Positions 48,805-57,475 of a stretch of DNA of 64,000 bases are shown piece after piece. The number at the start of each line of letters is the position of its first letter. Position 1 is the stretch's first letter. Below the pieces are notes generated by a model. It did not search any database and was not told the DNA's origin. It saw only the letters and a list, made by a program, of their open reading frames with translations. The stretch is from Batillaria attramentaria (taxonomy: Eukaryota > Mollusca > Gastropoda > Batillariidae): contig JACVVK020000015.1 of NCBI GenBank assembly GCA_018292915.2, positions 3,033,001 through 3,097,000 of the forward strand. Direction: 5' to 3'. Made by a program: the position numbers and the translations under genes.

Positions 48805-48913
48805 CTTGATGCAGATGAAAAGTGAAAATGGGAAAAAACGGACCACCATCAGATAGGAAAATGAGTGTCAAGACAATCGAAACAGCATCCCCCACTTTCC
48901 TCATTGTCACTGG
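48805..48913 (-). CDS. STOM: stomatin exon 2 (membrane hairpin), with two frame breaks
   Basis: Acceptor GTTGCAG, donor CAAG|GTAAGG, 109 bases; a length of 3n+2 is needed to link exons 1 and 3. The frame entering from exon 1 gives SDNEESGGCC. The next stretch gives SIVLTL in another frame. The end gives SYLMVVRFFPFSLFICIK in the frame that enters exon 3. Removing one T from each of two short T runs (near 48878 and 48862) joins all three segments with exactly the spacing of other stomatins. The Pro of FFPFS is the conserved hairpin Pro, and the Cys pair fits the palmitoylated N-terminal Cys. Either the bases are sequence errors or this allele is damaged. Confidence 0.8.
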
Positions 48914-49208
48914 CTGCAACAAACAAAAAATTCCACATGTTAAATGACGGGTAAAGATTAAGCTAACAAACTATAAATACACATGTATACACAGCTTGAC
49001 CTAATCAGAGAATACTTTAGGAAGCACAAGTTGATGGTTGCATGGTTCCTGACAGTATTCACTCTGATGGATTCAGCATACATTGCACACACCATCACCA
49101 ACCCAATGCTACAACGTCGAGTTGAACTCTCTTTCGATGAATTTCAGCAAAACTATTATGGATCACATACGTTTAACACTTGAGGCTGGTACATGGTGAC
49201 GTGTTAGT

Positions 49209-49290
49209 GGGGAGGGGGGAGGGGCGGGAGGGGGGGGGGGATGATGGGGGGGGGTTAGGGGGGAGGACTTGGGGGACCGTGGCAGGGAGG
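49209..49290 (+). repeat. G-rich low-complexity stretch in intron 1
   Basis: GGGGAGGG and GATGGGGGG units over about 80 bases, with potential to form G-quadruplexes. Confidence 0.75.
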
Positions 49291-50053
49291 AACAAACAAC
49301 AGCATAAAATTATTTTCCAGACAAAACAGTGCCAGTGGAATCAACTGGTTTACATAATCAACAATTCAGCATAATGCCCAAGAAACAGTGCACAAAATCC
49401 AATTTAAAAACAATTACACTAATATCCCCCCCCCCTCCCCAAAATTCTCTTCATATGGCACAAATGTTTCTGAGATCAACCCACTTCTGTGAAGTGTATA
49501 TATATATAGTGCTGATTATTTTTTTATGAGCTGTACATGTACTGCTGCACATGTGTTACAGCCTTGTGTCAGCTGACAGACTCTGGGAACACTCTGAAAT
49601 CGAGCTTCTCAATCCGCAGCTAAGCCGTGCATTATAATAATGTACTGCATTGCTAAAACATCCGATTATCGCCACGGTATGCACTGTTGGTGCTTCAGTG
49701 TCAGCTCACCCACAAAGTACAAGCGGCTTTGACGCTGAGCGCCGTTTAGTCAATGCCACTTGCTTTCATTCACAACCACCAGCGCTGCCCACTGACTGAT
49801 CACAGACCAGCGCATCCGACCCCCCCCCCCCCCCTCGCCAACGTAAACACCTCAACAAAATCACAACAAACGCTCTGCTCCGGACAAAATCACTTCACAA
49901 AGCGTATCGTTTGCCGCACTGCTGCCAGACACGCAATCGACGCTACACCTGAAGTAGCGAGTCGACACTAGACAGACAGTTAATTAGCACGCAGCATCCG
50001 AATGGATACTTCAGCCGCACAAGTAAAGTCGGCTGCTGCAACGCATCACGTAC

Positions 50054-50141
50054 CGCCAAAAACGACCCCTCTCTCCTCCGGCTGCGAGCTTGTTGCAGGC
50101 ACACCACTGTTCGAATGCATTTTCACATCGACACCCGACAT
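50054..50141 (-). CDS. STOM: stomatin exon 1 (start codon)
   Basis: ATG with A at -3 opens MSGVDVKMHSNSGVPATSSQ then PEERGVVFG plus one G, before donor G|GTACGTGA. Phase 1 fits exon 2, whose first two bases CC complete an Ala codon. The N-terminus is polar and has no signal peptide, as expected for a cytoplasmic stomatin tail. The start is chosen because it is the first ATG after a CpG-rich promoter and gives the right phase. The N-terminal tail is not conserved between stomatins, so homology does not test it. Confidence 0.75.
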
Positions 50142-50288
50142 TGTGCTGGACGTTTCTGATGTGCAGCTCAGTCGTTATTTTCCACAGGTGCAGGCGAAAA
50201 AGCGTGTGCGCAGCTGGCCGAAGAGGGTCACAACATTCCGCTTTCACTTCGCGCACTGGCACTGCTAGCTCTTTTCCGGATTTGGCTG

Positions 50289-50296
50289 TGACGTCA
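50289..50296. promoter_or_regulatory. CRE/ATF palindrome upstream of stomatin
   Basis: TGACGTCA lies about 150 bases upstream of the stomatin start codon in a CpG-rich stretch. A CCAAT box (CCAAT at 50319-50323) lies 23 bases further upstream. No TATA box is seen, which fits a CpG-type promoter. Confidence 0.55.
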
Positions 50297-50499
50297 CCGA
50301 TGCGCGTGCCAGGACGGACCAATCAGAGAAAGCCAACCCACCTCATTTTTCAGCAGCACCAAGCGGGCGGCATCAGTTGGGTATCGATCGTGTTTCTAGT
50401 TGTCAGTTGAAGTTCATGTAGACCAACATTACTAACCCAATCCACCAAGTACACGGCAACTGGGTTACCCCCCCTCCCCCCAAAAAAAATAAATAAATA

Positions 50500-51473
50500 A
50501 ATTAATTAAAAGAAAATGCGGGCGCCCCGCCCGCCGCCCGTCAGTCCGGCCGGCCCGGTGCCTCCGTCAATGACTGTCAGTCAGACGGAGGCCGGCGGTG
50601 TGGAACTCGAAACCGTTGGGAAGGGTGGCCAGGTGGGGGCAAAACTGACAAAAACAACATGACAAAAGACTGACACTGATGGAGACAAAACTGTGACTGA
50701 AACAGGCTGACTCGTAGACGGACATCAGTCGCGGCAGGCGGCGGCCACGGTTCGGCCGCGGTGCCGCCGGCCGCCGGCCGGCCGGCGGCCCGGATCCGGC
50801 GTCCGCGACTGACCCGGCTGCGACACTAACGACTGAAAAAAACTTGAACTGACGGAACTGACCGGGCCGTGACTGACTGTAAACTTGAACTGACTGACGG
50901 AACTGAAAACCAAACCAAACCAAAACAACAACAACAACAACACTTGAACAACAACAACCACCCCCGGCCCCCCCCCCCGCCCCCAAACTGACTGAAATCA
51001 GTGACTGGCCGCTGACACCGGGACACACACACCCGGCTGTGACACTGATACCCACAGTCACGATGGCACACACATTGACACACACACTGACACTCAAGTC
51101 ACGGCACTGGACTCAGTCACTGAGTTGCCGGAACCGCTGCGGCCGGGCAACCTGACTGACTTGAAAGTCACGGTTCAGTCATCAGTCGGTGCCCGCCTCC
51201 GTCCACTGACTGACCCACCCCCCCCTCCCCTGGCGAGTCACCCCAGTGAGACGCCAGACTGGCCGGGACGGAGTCAGTTCAAGTTTCCCGCCCCCCCCCC
51301 CCCCCCACACACACACACAAACACACATACAAACACACACTGACACCGGTAGTGTGACATCAGTAGTATCTGGCCGCTTATTAATAATAATAATAGTCAG
51401 TAGAAATAGATAGTACTTACTAGTCTAGCGTTTATTCTAGCAGCAAAGCAACTCAGGCTTATAGTGCTACACA

Positions 51474-51523
<50 letters not shown>

Positions 51524-51524
51524 G

Positions 51525-51574
<50 letters not shown>

Positions 51575-51750
51575 GCGGGGCGCACGCGCACATAATGAAT
51601 AATAAATATCGTACTGGCCGGCACACACTGAACTGATAATCGGCGGAACACTGAGCATTCGGTCAATTGTGTATACATATACTCAGTCGCACTAATTCGT
51701 TTTTCACTGCCGTGACTGAACTGAAATAGCTCCGCGATGTGCCGGTGTTT
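50500..51750. other. GC-rich, CpG-retaining block with CACTGA/TCAGTG words
   Basis: It contains GGCCGGCCGGCCG-like stretches (50757-50800), AAC(A)n triplets (50925-50960), poly-C runs and many ACTGACTG words. The long minus-strand open frames here are Val/Ser/Cys/Gly-rich with no recognisable domain and are not called. (CA)n arrays lie at 51303-51340 and 51475-51570. Confidence 0.5.
51475..51570. repeat. (CA)n microsatellite with a CGGC interruption
   Basis: Two CA arrays separated by ACCGGCAC. Confidence 0.95.
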
Positions 51751-51956
51751 TTCTTTCATTGCGGCATGGACAGAAATATTACTATTGTAGCCCATGTCAG
51801 CGGTGCCTCACCCACCGGCGGCTGTAAACAACTGCTGGAAGTGACCATTGTCTCCGGTCAGTGGGGGGTCACAATGATGCCAAGGCTATTCCCAAGATTG
51901 ATCGGTTCATTTCGAGTGCTCCGCCGGACTCACGGACTCGCCCATACCAAGCCTAC

Positions 51957-52617
51957 TTTTCCTTTGGCACGGCGCGACGGCGGAGCGACGGCGACGGCGG
52001 CAGCGGCGGCGGCAAAAAGCAGAAATCGCCGGGCGCGCATGTCTCCTTTCCCGCGGCGCGCATTTTTTATCCGCCTTCTTTGTTTTCACTTGGAAAGATG
52101 GCGCCAGTCCACTCTAAGCTAGCTGTAGCTCACGCTGTTTCCAGTCAGTGCAGAATTTAATCGCTATACTTATCCTTTTGAAAAAAATCAAAGAAATCGA
52201 AGCCGAGACGAAGGCATCGCATCTGGGTGCACACCATTTGGAAGCTGCGGTTTGAACAAGGCGGTTTCCACAACCTCATTCGTGAACTACAAGCCGATGG
52301 CGACAAGTTCAAGGAGTATTTCCGACTCACCAGAGAACAGTTTGCTCAGGTTGCCTTTCTGGTTTTGGACATGCAATCAGTGCCAGTGATCAGGCAGTGC
52401 GGCAAACATCGTGTCTGGAAATTTGGCGCGAAGGAGGCCACGCCTACGATCCGCCGCGAATCCGCCAGGTTTTTCGGTCCTTGGAGCGGTAAAAAAATTC
52501 GCGCCGCCGTAGCTGCCGCCGCGTACAAGGATACACCCCATCTATTTTCTCTGTTTCCGATTTTTGCCGCCGCCGCCGCCGCAGTCGCTCCGCCGTCGCG
52601 CCCGCGCCAAAGGAAAC
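51957..52617 (+). mobile_element. PIF/Harbinger transposon, internally deleted
   Basis: The left arm TTTCCTTTGGCACGG ... GCGACGGCGGAGCGACGG ... GGCGGCGGCAAAAA (51957-52073) is matched in inverted orientation by the right arm ending CGCGCCAAAGGAAA (about 52484-52617). Arms are about 115-130 bases, GC-rich and imperfect. The 410 bases between hold a fragment of a Harbinger-type transposase. A clean 3 bp target duplication could not be identified. The rest of the transposase and the Myb-like partner gene are missing, so the element is non-autonomous. Confidence 0.75.
52098..52440 (+). pseudogene. Harbinger transposase, N-terminal fragment
   Basis: One reading frame gives MAPVHSKLAVAHAVSSQC, then TAA (52158) and TGA (52179). 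It continues as a basic stretch KKSKKSKPRRRHR, then WVHTIWKLRFEQGGFHNLIR and ELQADGDKFKEYFRLTREQF. The WVHPIL...GxFHNLxxELxxDxxKFxxYFRMxxxxF pattern is the N-terminal signature of Harbinger/HARBI1 transposases. The DDE catalytic domain is absent: after about 60 matching residues the frame runs into the right inverted repeat. In-frame stops and the missing domain make it non-functional. Confidence 0.7.
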
Positions 52618-52744
52618 ATAACTTAACCGTGACCGACAAGCCGACGGTCACGACTGAAGCCTTGCCGCCCCACACACCTATACTTAATATCCCGTTCTGT
52701 GCTCAATCATACTCTCAGCCGTGGTTGTTTATAAGTGGACAACT

Positions 52745-52985
52745 GAGAATGACTTGACTCTAAAACAACAACAAAAAAACAACAAAAAAAACCCAATTTT
52801 AAAAAAAATTGTATTTTAATGGAGATTTGCTGCAGGCATGACAAAAATAACTGACCCCGCGGTGAGACAACAAACAAAACAACAACAACAACAACAAAAG
52901 AAAATCAGAATATCAAAAAGTCAGTTCAGAACACGCTCAGTCAAGGACGATAAACAAGACAAACTGAATTTCTCGAATGTTTTGT
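52745..52985. other. A-rich low-complexity spacer
   Basis: (AAC)n and A-rich runs between the Harbinger remnant and the LINE tail. No gene is seen. Confidence 0.6.
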
Positions 52986-53009
52986 AGGAACTCTTCCGAT
53001 CTGCTTTTC

Positions 53010-53242
53010 AAACTCAGTCCCTCACACTCCACCAACAGCACTCACTCAGTCTTCGTTCTTCCTTTGAAAAGCTTCTGAAAGTTCCTCACCGAAATCTCAA
53101 GACAGTAGGCGAGCGCGCGTTTAGTTTCGTCGCCCCGTCACTCTGGAATGCACTACCTGCCGGTCTGAGAGACTTGACGGACAAAATCGTTTCAAGACTG
53201 ACATGAAAACGTATCTGTTCCGGCTGGCTTTTGACTGTAGGC
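53010..53242 (+). pseudogene. C-terminal tail of a LINE reverse transcriptase, 5'-truncated
   Basis: The frame reads LSLRSSFEKLLKVPHRNLKT, VGERAFSFVAPSLWNALPAG and LRDLTDKIVSRLT. It breaks at a TGA near 53199 and resumes one frame over as DMKTYLFRLAFD. The pattern RSF(S)xxAPxLWNxLP...FKxxLKTxLFxxAF is the extreme C-terminus of ORF2 in CR1-, L2- and RTE-like LINEs. The catalytic domains are missing. A compound TG/GA microsatellite follows at the 3' side. Confidence 0.75.
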
Positions 53243-53274
53243 CTGGTCCGTTTCCTGGCTCCTGATTCAGCTGG

Positions 53275-53276
53275 CG

Positions 53277-53307
<31 letters not shown>

Positions 53308-53327
53308 TGTGTGTGTGGTGTGTGTGT

Positions 53328-53380
<53 letters not shown>
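53275..53380. repeat. (TG)n(GA)n compound microsatellite
   Basis: TG units with GGTG interruptions pass into about 15 GA units. From 53380 to 54518 no gene or repeat is recognised; a 137-codon open frame at 54010-54423 has no recognisable domain. Confidence 0.9.
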
Positions 53381-53383
<3 letters not shown>

Positions 53384-54517
53384 TGGTATGAGTGCAGGAG
53401 TACAGCATTGAGTCACATTTTGTGCATTGCGTTACACAAGTACGGTTTCATATTATTATTCTTAACTGATGTTTCGGCTACAAGTGCGACACACAGGGTG
53501 CACTCTGCATCTCCATTATACTACGGAACACTCCCGCTTCAAAGTCTCAATACATATGACAGGCGTACAAACAGCGTGTGGAAAACTTTTCGTGATGCAA
53601 CTGGAGAAAAGACCGCTCCACCACGGAACCTCCCCGCCGTGAGGCGGTTTAGGAAAACAACACACTTGAGAGGGGGTGCACTGCGAGGGTCTTCACGTGA
53701 CAGGTGTTCAACAGCACCAACAAGGCACTGTGAATAAACGCCTGCCAGGATGAAGACCAGGTGCGGGGCGTCGAGTGAAGTCGGCCATCAGAAACGGCTC
53801 TCAGATGTCTAACTGGACTAAGGGTCTGCAGACACTTCCATACTGACCTCCCCACCGAGGAGAGTATGAGCTAGGAGCAAAACACAGGCGAAGGGGCGAA
53901 TAACAGAGACAGGAAAAGAGTGAGGAAAGAGAAAAAGGGGTGGGGCAAGCGGCTCAGCGAAATCAGCCCCGCTGCAAGAACTAGGTCTTGACACGCGAAA
54001 GCGAACCCAATGGCGGACCGTGGCCTCATCATTGTCGGCCACACCAGACAAGTTTACACGTATAACCGAAACAACAATGTGTGTCACCACAAATCAGTTC
54101 TAAACGAACTGATCAGGGAACCACTCTCTCGCATTTCGCAATGTCCTCTGCTATGCGAAAACCGTTTTAGGCTGTTAATGCTCACTAACACACGTACTGT
54201 TTGGTTTCCAAAGCAGACTAGCGGCCTAATGGATGACGACCACACCGCGCGATGGAAAACAAAATACAAGGTTCGATTGTCACCGCTAGTCAGCATTCAG
54301 GGTGGCGCAATTCGTCGGTTAGAGTTTTTTGAACGGTTGAAAACGTCGACTTGCATTCCCTGTCTCTCTGTGTCAATGGGCAGCATTAATTCAGGCTGTG
54401 CAGATCGGAGTTTGAAGGGTTGAAATCCTCAACTTGCATTCTCTTGTTGTTGCTGCTTGTGGTGTTTTTCCTCTTTGTTTCACTGGTACCTCTTGTTTGA
54501 TTCTGATTTTCCCCCCT

Positions 54518-54737
54518 TGCTTTTTAAGTTGTTTCTCTATAGAGAAACATCTCTATGGGATGGGGCAGATTTCGCTGCGCGCAGCAGCAAGTTTCAGTAG
54601 GCTAATACAAAACAAGACTGTGACCTTTCTCCAGACAATACATTGTGCTTTCACGCACACAGTGACGTACGAAATCTTCGTCATAGACACCTTACGTGCA
54701 CACTATGCTGCAGCGTTCTTTTTGGCGGGAGTTGTTA

Positions 54738-54799
<62 letters not shown>

Positions 54800-55018
54800 G
54801 TGTGTGTGTATGAAATCGTGGCTATGGCCTATACAACTTCGTTGAAAAGCTTTTTACTTGAGAAGAAATGGGCAGTCATATGCTCCAGAGGTACCTCACT
54901 ACCTGTCACGATTTTTCTCTTCAGCGCCGCAATTTTCGAAGAGTTGTCGCCCATTCAAAGAAATCGCTCATGTTACGTTTTCGGACGAAAATGTTATTCA
55001 AATGCCTTCATTTTCTAG
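54518..55018 (+). mobile_element. dispersed repeat family X, copy 2, left part
   Basis: Starts near TTGCTTTTTAAGTTG and the palindrome TTTCTCTATAGAGAAA. It continues through GCAGCAGCAAGTTTCAGT, ACAAAACAAGACTGTGACC, TTCTTTTTGGCGGGAGTTG, a TG array (54740-54799) and CATGTTACGTTTTCGG to CCTTCATTTTCTAG. It aligns with the reverse complement of 14770-15277. It stops abruptly at the LTR element and resumes at 63933. Confidence 0.85.
55015..55018. repeat. target site duplication CTAG (left copy)
   Basis: CTAG directly precedes the TG of the 5' LTR and is repeated directly after the CA of the 3' LTR at 63929-63932. The equivalent place in family X copy 1 reads CTAA once, without insertion. Confidence 0.85.
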
Positions 55019-55218
55019 TGAGACCGGGTCATACACGGCCCTTATTTACTGTTATTTTTGGTTGCAATGTCTTTTCTGCTGTTTTCCTTTGTTTGCCTAG
55101 CACACGAGTATTTTATTCATCGATACGTTTCCCTTTGTTTGGCTAGGCTGTAGTGCCTCCCTTTCTCCCCACGTGGCCGTGCCTTTGTTTCCCCCTTCCG
55201 GCCCATTGTGTAGTTGCG

Positions 55219-55273
55219 TGACGTCACATGACGTTGCCGGATGTACGTTATGTAATCCACCCGCCTATATAAG
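55219..55273 (+). promoter_or_regulatory. LTR promoter: CRE site and TATA box
   Basis: TGACGTCA followed by a second half-site TGACG, then CCGCCTATATAAGCCGGGTG 40 bases downstream. Transcription would be expected to start about 30 bases after the TATA box, near 55296-55298, which is the LINE insertion point. The same promoter is intact in the 3' LTR at 63632-63686. Confidence 0.7.
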
Positions 55274-55287
55274 CCGGGTGGTCCACT

Positions 55288-55297
55288 AGCCACGCGT
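55288..55297. repeat. LINE target site duplication (left copy)
   Basis: AGCCACGCGT here and AGCCACGGCGT at 61626-61636 flank the LINE. The uninterrupted 3' LTR has AGCCACGCGT once (63701-63710). The right copy has one extra G. Confidence 0.85.
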
Positions 55298-55549
55298 AGG
55301 ACGAGTCCCCGTTCTTCTGTACGACATTCGACGAGCAGCAGCCGAGCAGAGCGGACGTCGCAGCCAAGCAGCCCAAGCAGCCAAGCCGCACGGACGCCCC
55401 TGTGTCAGCCAGTCAAGTCGAGCGAGCCACACCGCGCGGAGACCAGCGCTGAGTACACTGTACTTGGCGCCCCACCGAACGTCGGACCAACGTCAGGCCT
55501 TTGTCCTTCTCAGGACCAGTCCTGCCGCCATCTTAGCGTAACCTTAGCT

Positions 55550-55595
<46 letters not shown>

Positions 55596-55793
55596 CCGTT
55601 CTCGTTTTTTGCTCTCTGCATTAACCTGCCCTTTCTTGCAGCGCTCTGCACAGTGCTCTAGTACTGTACAGAGCTTGCCCACCACTGCACGGGCCGTGTG
55701 CAGTCGCACCTGCCACCACTGTACGGCAAGTGTACAGTCCGAGTGCTCGCCTAGGCGGCACCGAAACAGCAAAAAGGCCTGCCACAGGCCAAC

Positions 55794-57475
55794 ATGGAGG
55801 AAACTGCCCACGAGGGCAGCAACGGGGGCTGTGACACCCCCGGGGGCTGTGACACCCCAGTGCATGAACCCTCCTCACCCTGGCAGCAGGTGAGGAAGGG
55901 AAAACGTAAGGAGAGAAACTCCCAGCAGGGGAAAACGGCAAACGCGCCAAGAGTAATGACTTGGCCAAGGGGAGGAGGCTCTCTGAAACCTCCTCCAGTG
56001 GGGAAGAAGAAGGTCTTGACCACGAGTCAGACCTAGAAAGCTTGGGAGACCCATGCACGGAAGATCCGGCCAACCAGACTGGCCAGGAAGTGGAGGCCAA
56101 GAAGGCCGACAACAAAGGGAAGGCCGAGGCCAAGGCCAACCCAACACAAAACAACAAACCGTCCTACGCTGAGATAACATCGCGCAGGACAGCTCCCCAG
56201 GGAAGGAGGGGAGTGCAGAAAAAAGAGACGGCTCCCGTCTTTTGCCGGTTCCCAGTTATACTGGAGGACCAGATGATTGAGGCAGAGCCAGCCCGCCTGG
56301 CGGGACTGGCATTTAGGCTTGCGGGCCTAATCCGAGAGGCTGGGTATGGGGAGGTGACACACCTCAAGCCACTCGGCAGAACCAAGTTCGTGGCTGGTTG
56401 CTCCACCGAGCGCCAGCAGCAGCGACTGGCCAAGGCCACCAAGATTGGGCCAGTCAGTGTTCGGGGATACGTCCCAGTCCCCAAAGTTGAGGGCGTAATA
56501 ACGGTACACGTTGACGCGACAGAGGCCGAGATTAAGGAGGCCATCGAGTCCGATGTGACGGTGGTGGACGTGAAGCGCCTCACCCTAAAAAACGGTGAGA
56601 AATCCCGTGCAGTGAGGGTGACGCTGGCTGAGACCACCCTGCCCGATCACCTCGTGATCAACAGGCAGGAGTATGGTCTCAGACCATACGTAGCGGAGGT
56701 ACAACGATGCTACAAGTGCCAACGCCTGGGCCACGTGCAGAAGTCCTGCCCTGCAAAAAAACCAGTCTGTGCCGCCTGTGGTAAAACCGGCCACAAAAGC
56801 GAACACTGCAATGGCCCGAAGCGCTGCACCAACTGTCAGGGTGCACACTCGGCCGCCTACAGAGGCTGCCCTGCAGTAAAGCAGTGGAGCCTGGCGAACA
56901 GACTGAGGGCACAGGACTACATGCCCAGGGCCCAGGCGATGCACGAGGCAGGGAAGATTGCTGCCCAAAGAAAGGCGCAGTCCACCGCCCCACCACCTGC
57001 CGCCACCAACAAGGTACCCAACCTAGGATGGAGGCAGGAAGCCATCCCAAGGACGCCAGTCCAAAAACCAAGGCCTGCACCGAGGAAGAGAACAAACCTT
57101 CCTATCCCCGCACAGGCAAATTCCCCTTCCCCCACCAAGACTGGCACACCCGTGCAGGAACCAGTGACGCCTACGGCCCTGGACACGAGCGGACCAGACA
57201 CCGCGAACCAAGGCCAATCCAAAGCCACACCGAGGAAGAGCCCTGAAGAAGGACAGGCCCTCAGGGCCGAGAATGCTCGTCTACGCCGCGAAGCGGAGAG
57301 CATGAGGGGTATGCTAGCCAACCTCCAAGCCACCATTAAGGAGCTGAGGAGCGAGGTTCAGGCGCTCCGCGACGAGAGAGCGGGAAGGCCCGTACAGCCC
57401 CCCCAGCTCACCCCGTCCGCGGTCCAAAGCATGCTGCAACAGCTCCTCGCAGCCCTAAGTAATGGACAGGAATAG
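55794..57475 (+). pseudogene. LINE ORF1, Gag-like RNA-binding protein
   Basis: A likely start ATG at 55794 (AACATGG context) opens a frame that leaves the main frame near 55950. The main frame is open from 55910 to TAG 57475. ORF1 proteins bind the LINE RNA into a ribonucleoprotein. Three zinc knuckles lie in series: CYKCQRLGHVQKSC (56708-56749), CAACGKTGHKSEHC (56768-56809) and CTNCQGAHSAAYRGC (56825-56869). The last has the CX2CX3HX6C spacing typical of I/Jockey ORF1. An acidic, Ser/Glu-rich N-terminus precedes them. A Pro-rich linker and a heptad-type coiled coil follow (57250-57400, ENARLRREAESM, LQATIKELRSEVQALRDE). ORF1 overlaps ORF2 by 14 bases. Confidence 0.85.

Larger units (their letters stand above)
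40615..50290 (-). other. STOM: stomatin gene, whole locus
   Basis: Eight coding exons on the minus strand (50054-50141, 48805-48913, 47207-47279, 45949-46031, 45370-45573, 44737-44792, 43484-43562, 40615-40800) have GT-AG introns and matching phases, totalling 878 bases. After discounting two surplus T in exon 2 this gives about 291 residues; human stomatin has 288. Stomatins are SPFH-domain proteins on the inner face of the plasma membrane. They insert a hydrophobic hairpin, form oligomers in cholesterol-rich domains and modulate ion channels such as ASICs. Introns carry a 46 bp minisatellite, a family Y repeat and several TG arrays. The polyadenylation site was not found. Confidence 0.9.
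55019..55297 (+). mobile_element. 5' LTR, first part (interrupted by the LINE)
   Basis: The 279 bases are identical in length and essentially in sequence to 63432-63710 of the 3' LTR. It begins TGAGACCGGGTCATACACGG. It holds the U3 promoter: a CRE palindrome TGACGTCA at 55219-55226 and a TATA box TATATAAG at 55266-55273. The LTR stops at CACGCGT, where the LINE begins, and resumes at 61637. Confidence 0.9.

Noticed and set aside
50002..50268. A plus-strand 88-codon ORF (MDTSAAQ...) opposite stomatin exon 1
   Set aside because: It lies antisense to the stomatin first exon and promoter. The plus-strand frame has no recognisable domain, while the minus-strand reading has correct phase and donor.
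50567..51097. A 176-codon minus-strand protein in the GC-rich block
   Set aside because: Val/Ser/Gly/Cys-rich low complexity arising from CAGTCAGT, CAA and poly-C repeats, with no domain.
54010..54423. A 137-codon plus-strand gene
   Set aside because: No recognised domain, no splice or promoter context, and ordinary composition for a chance frame in GC-balanced DNA.
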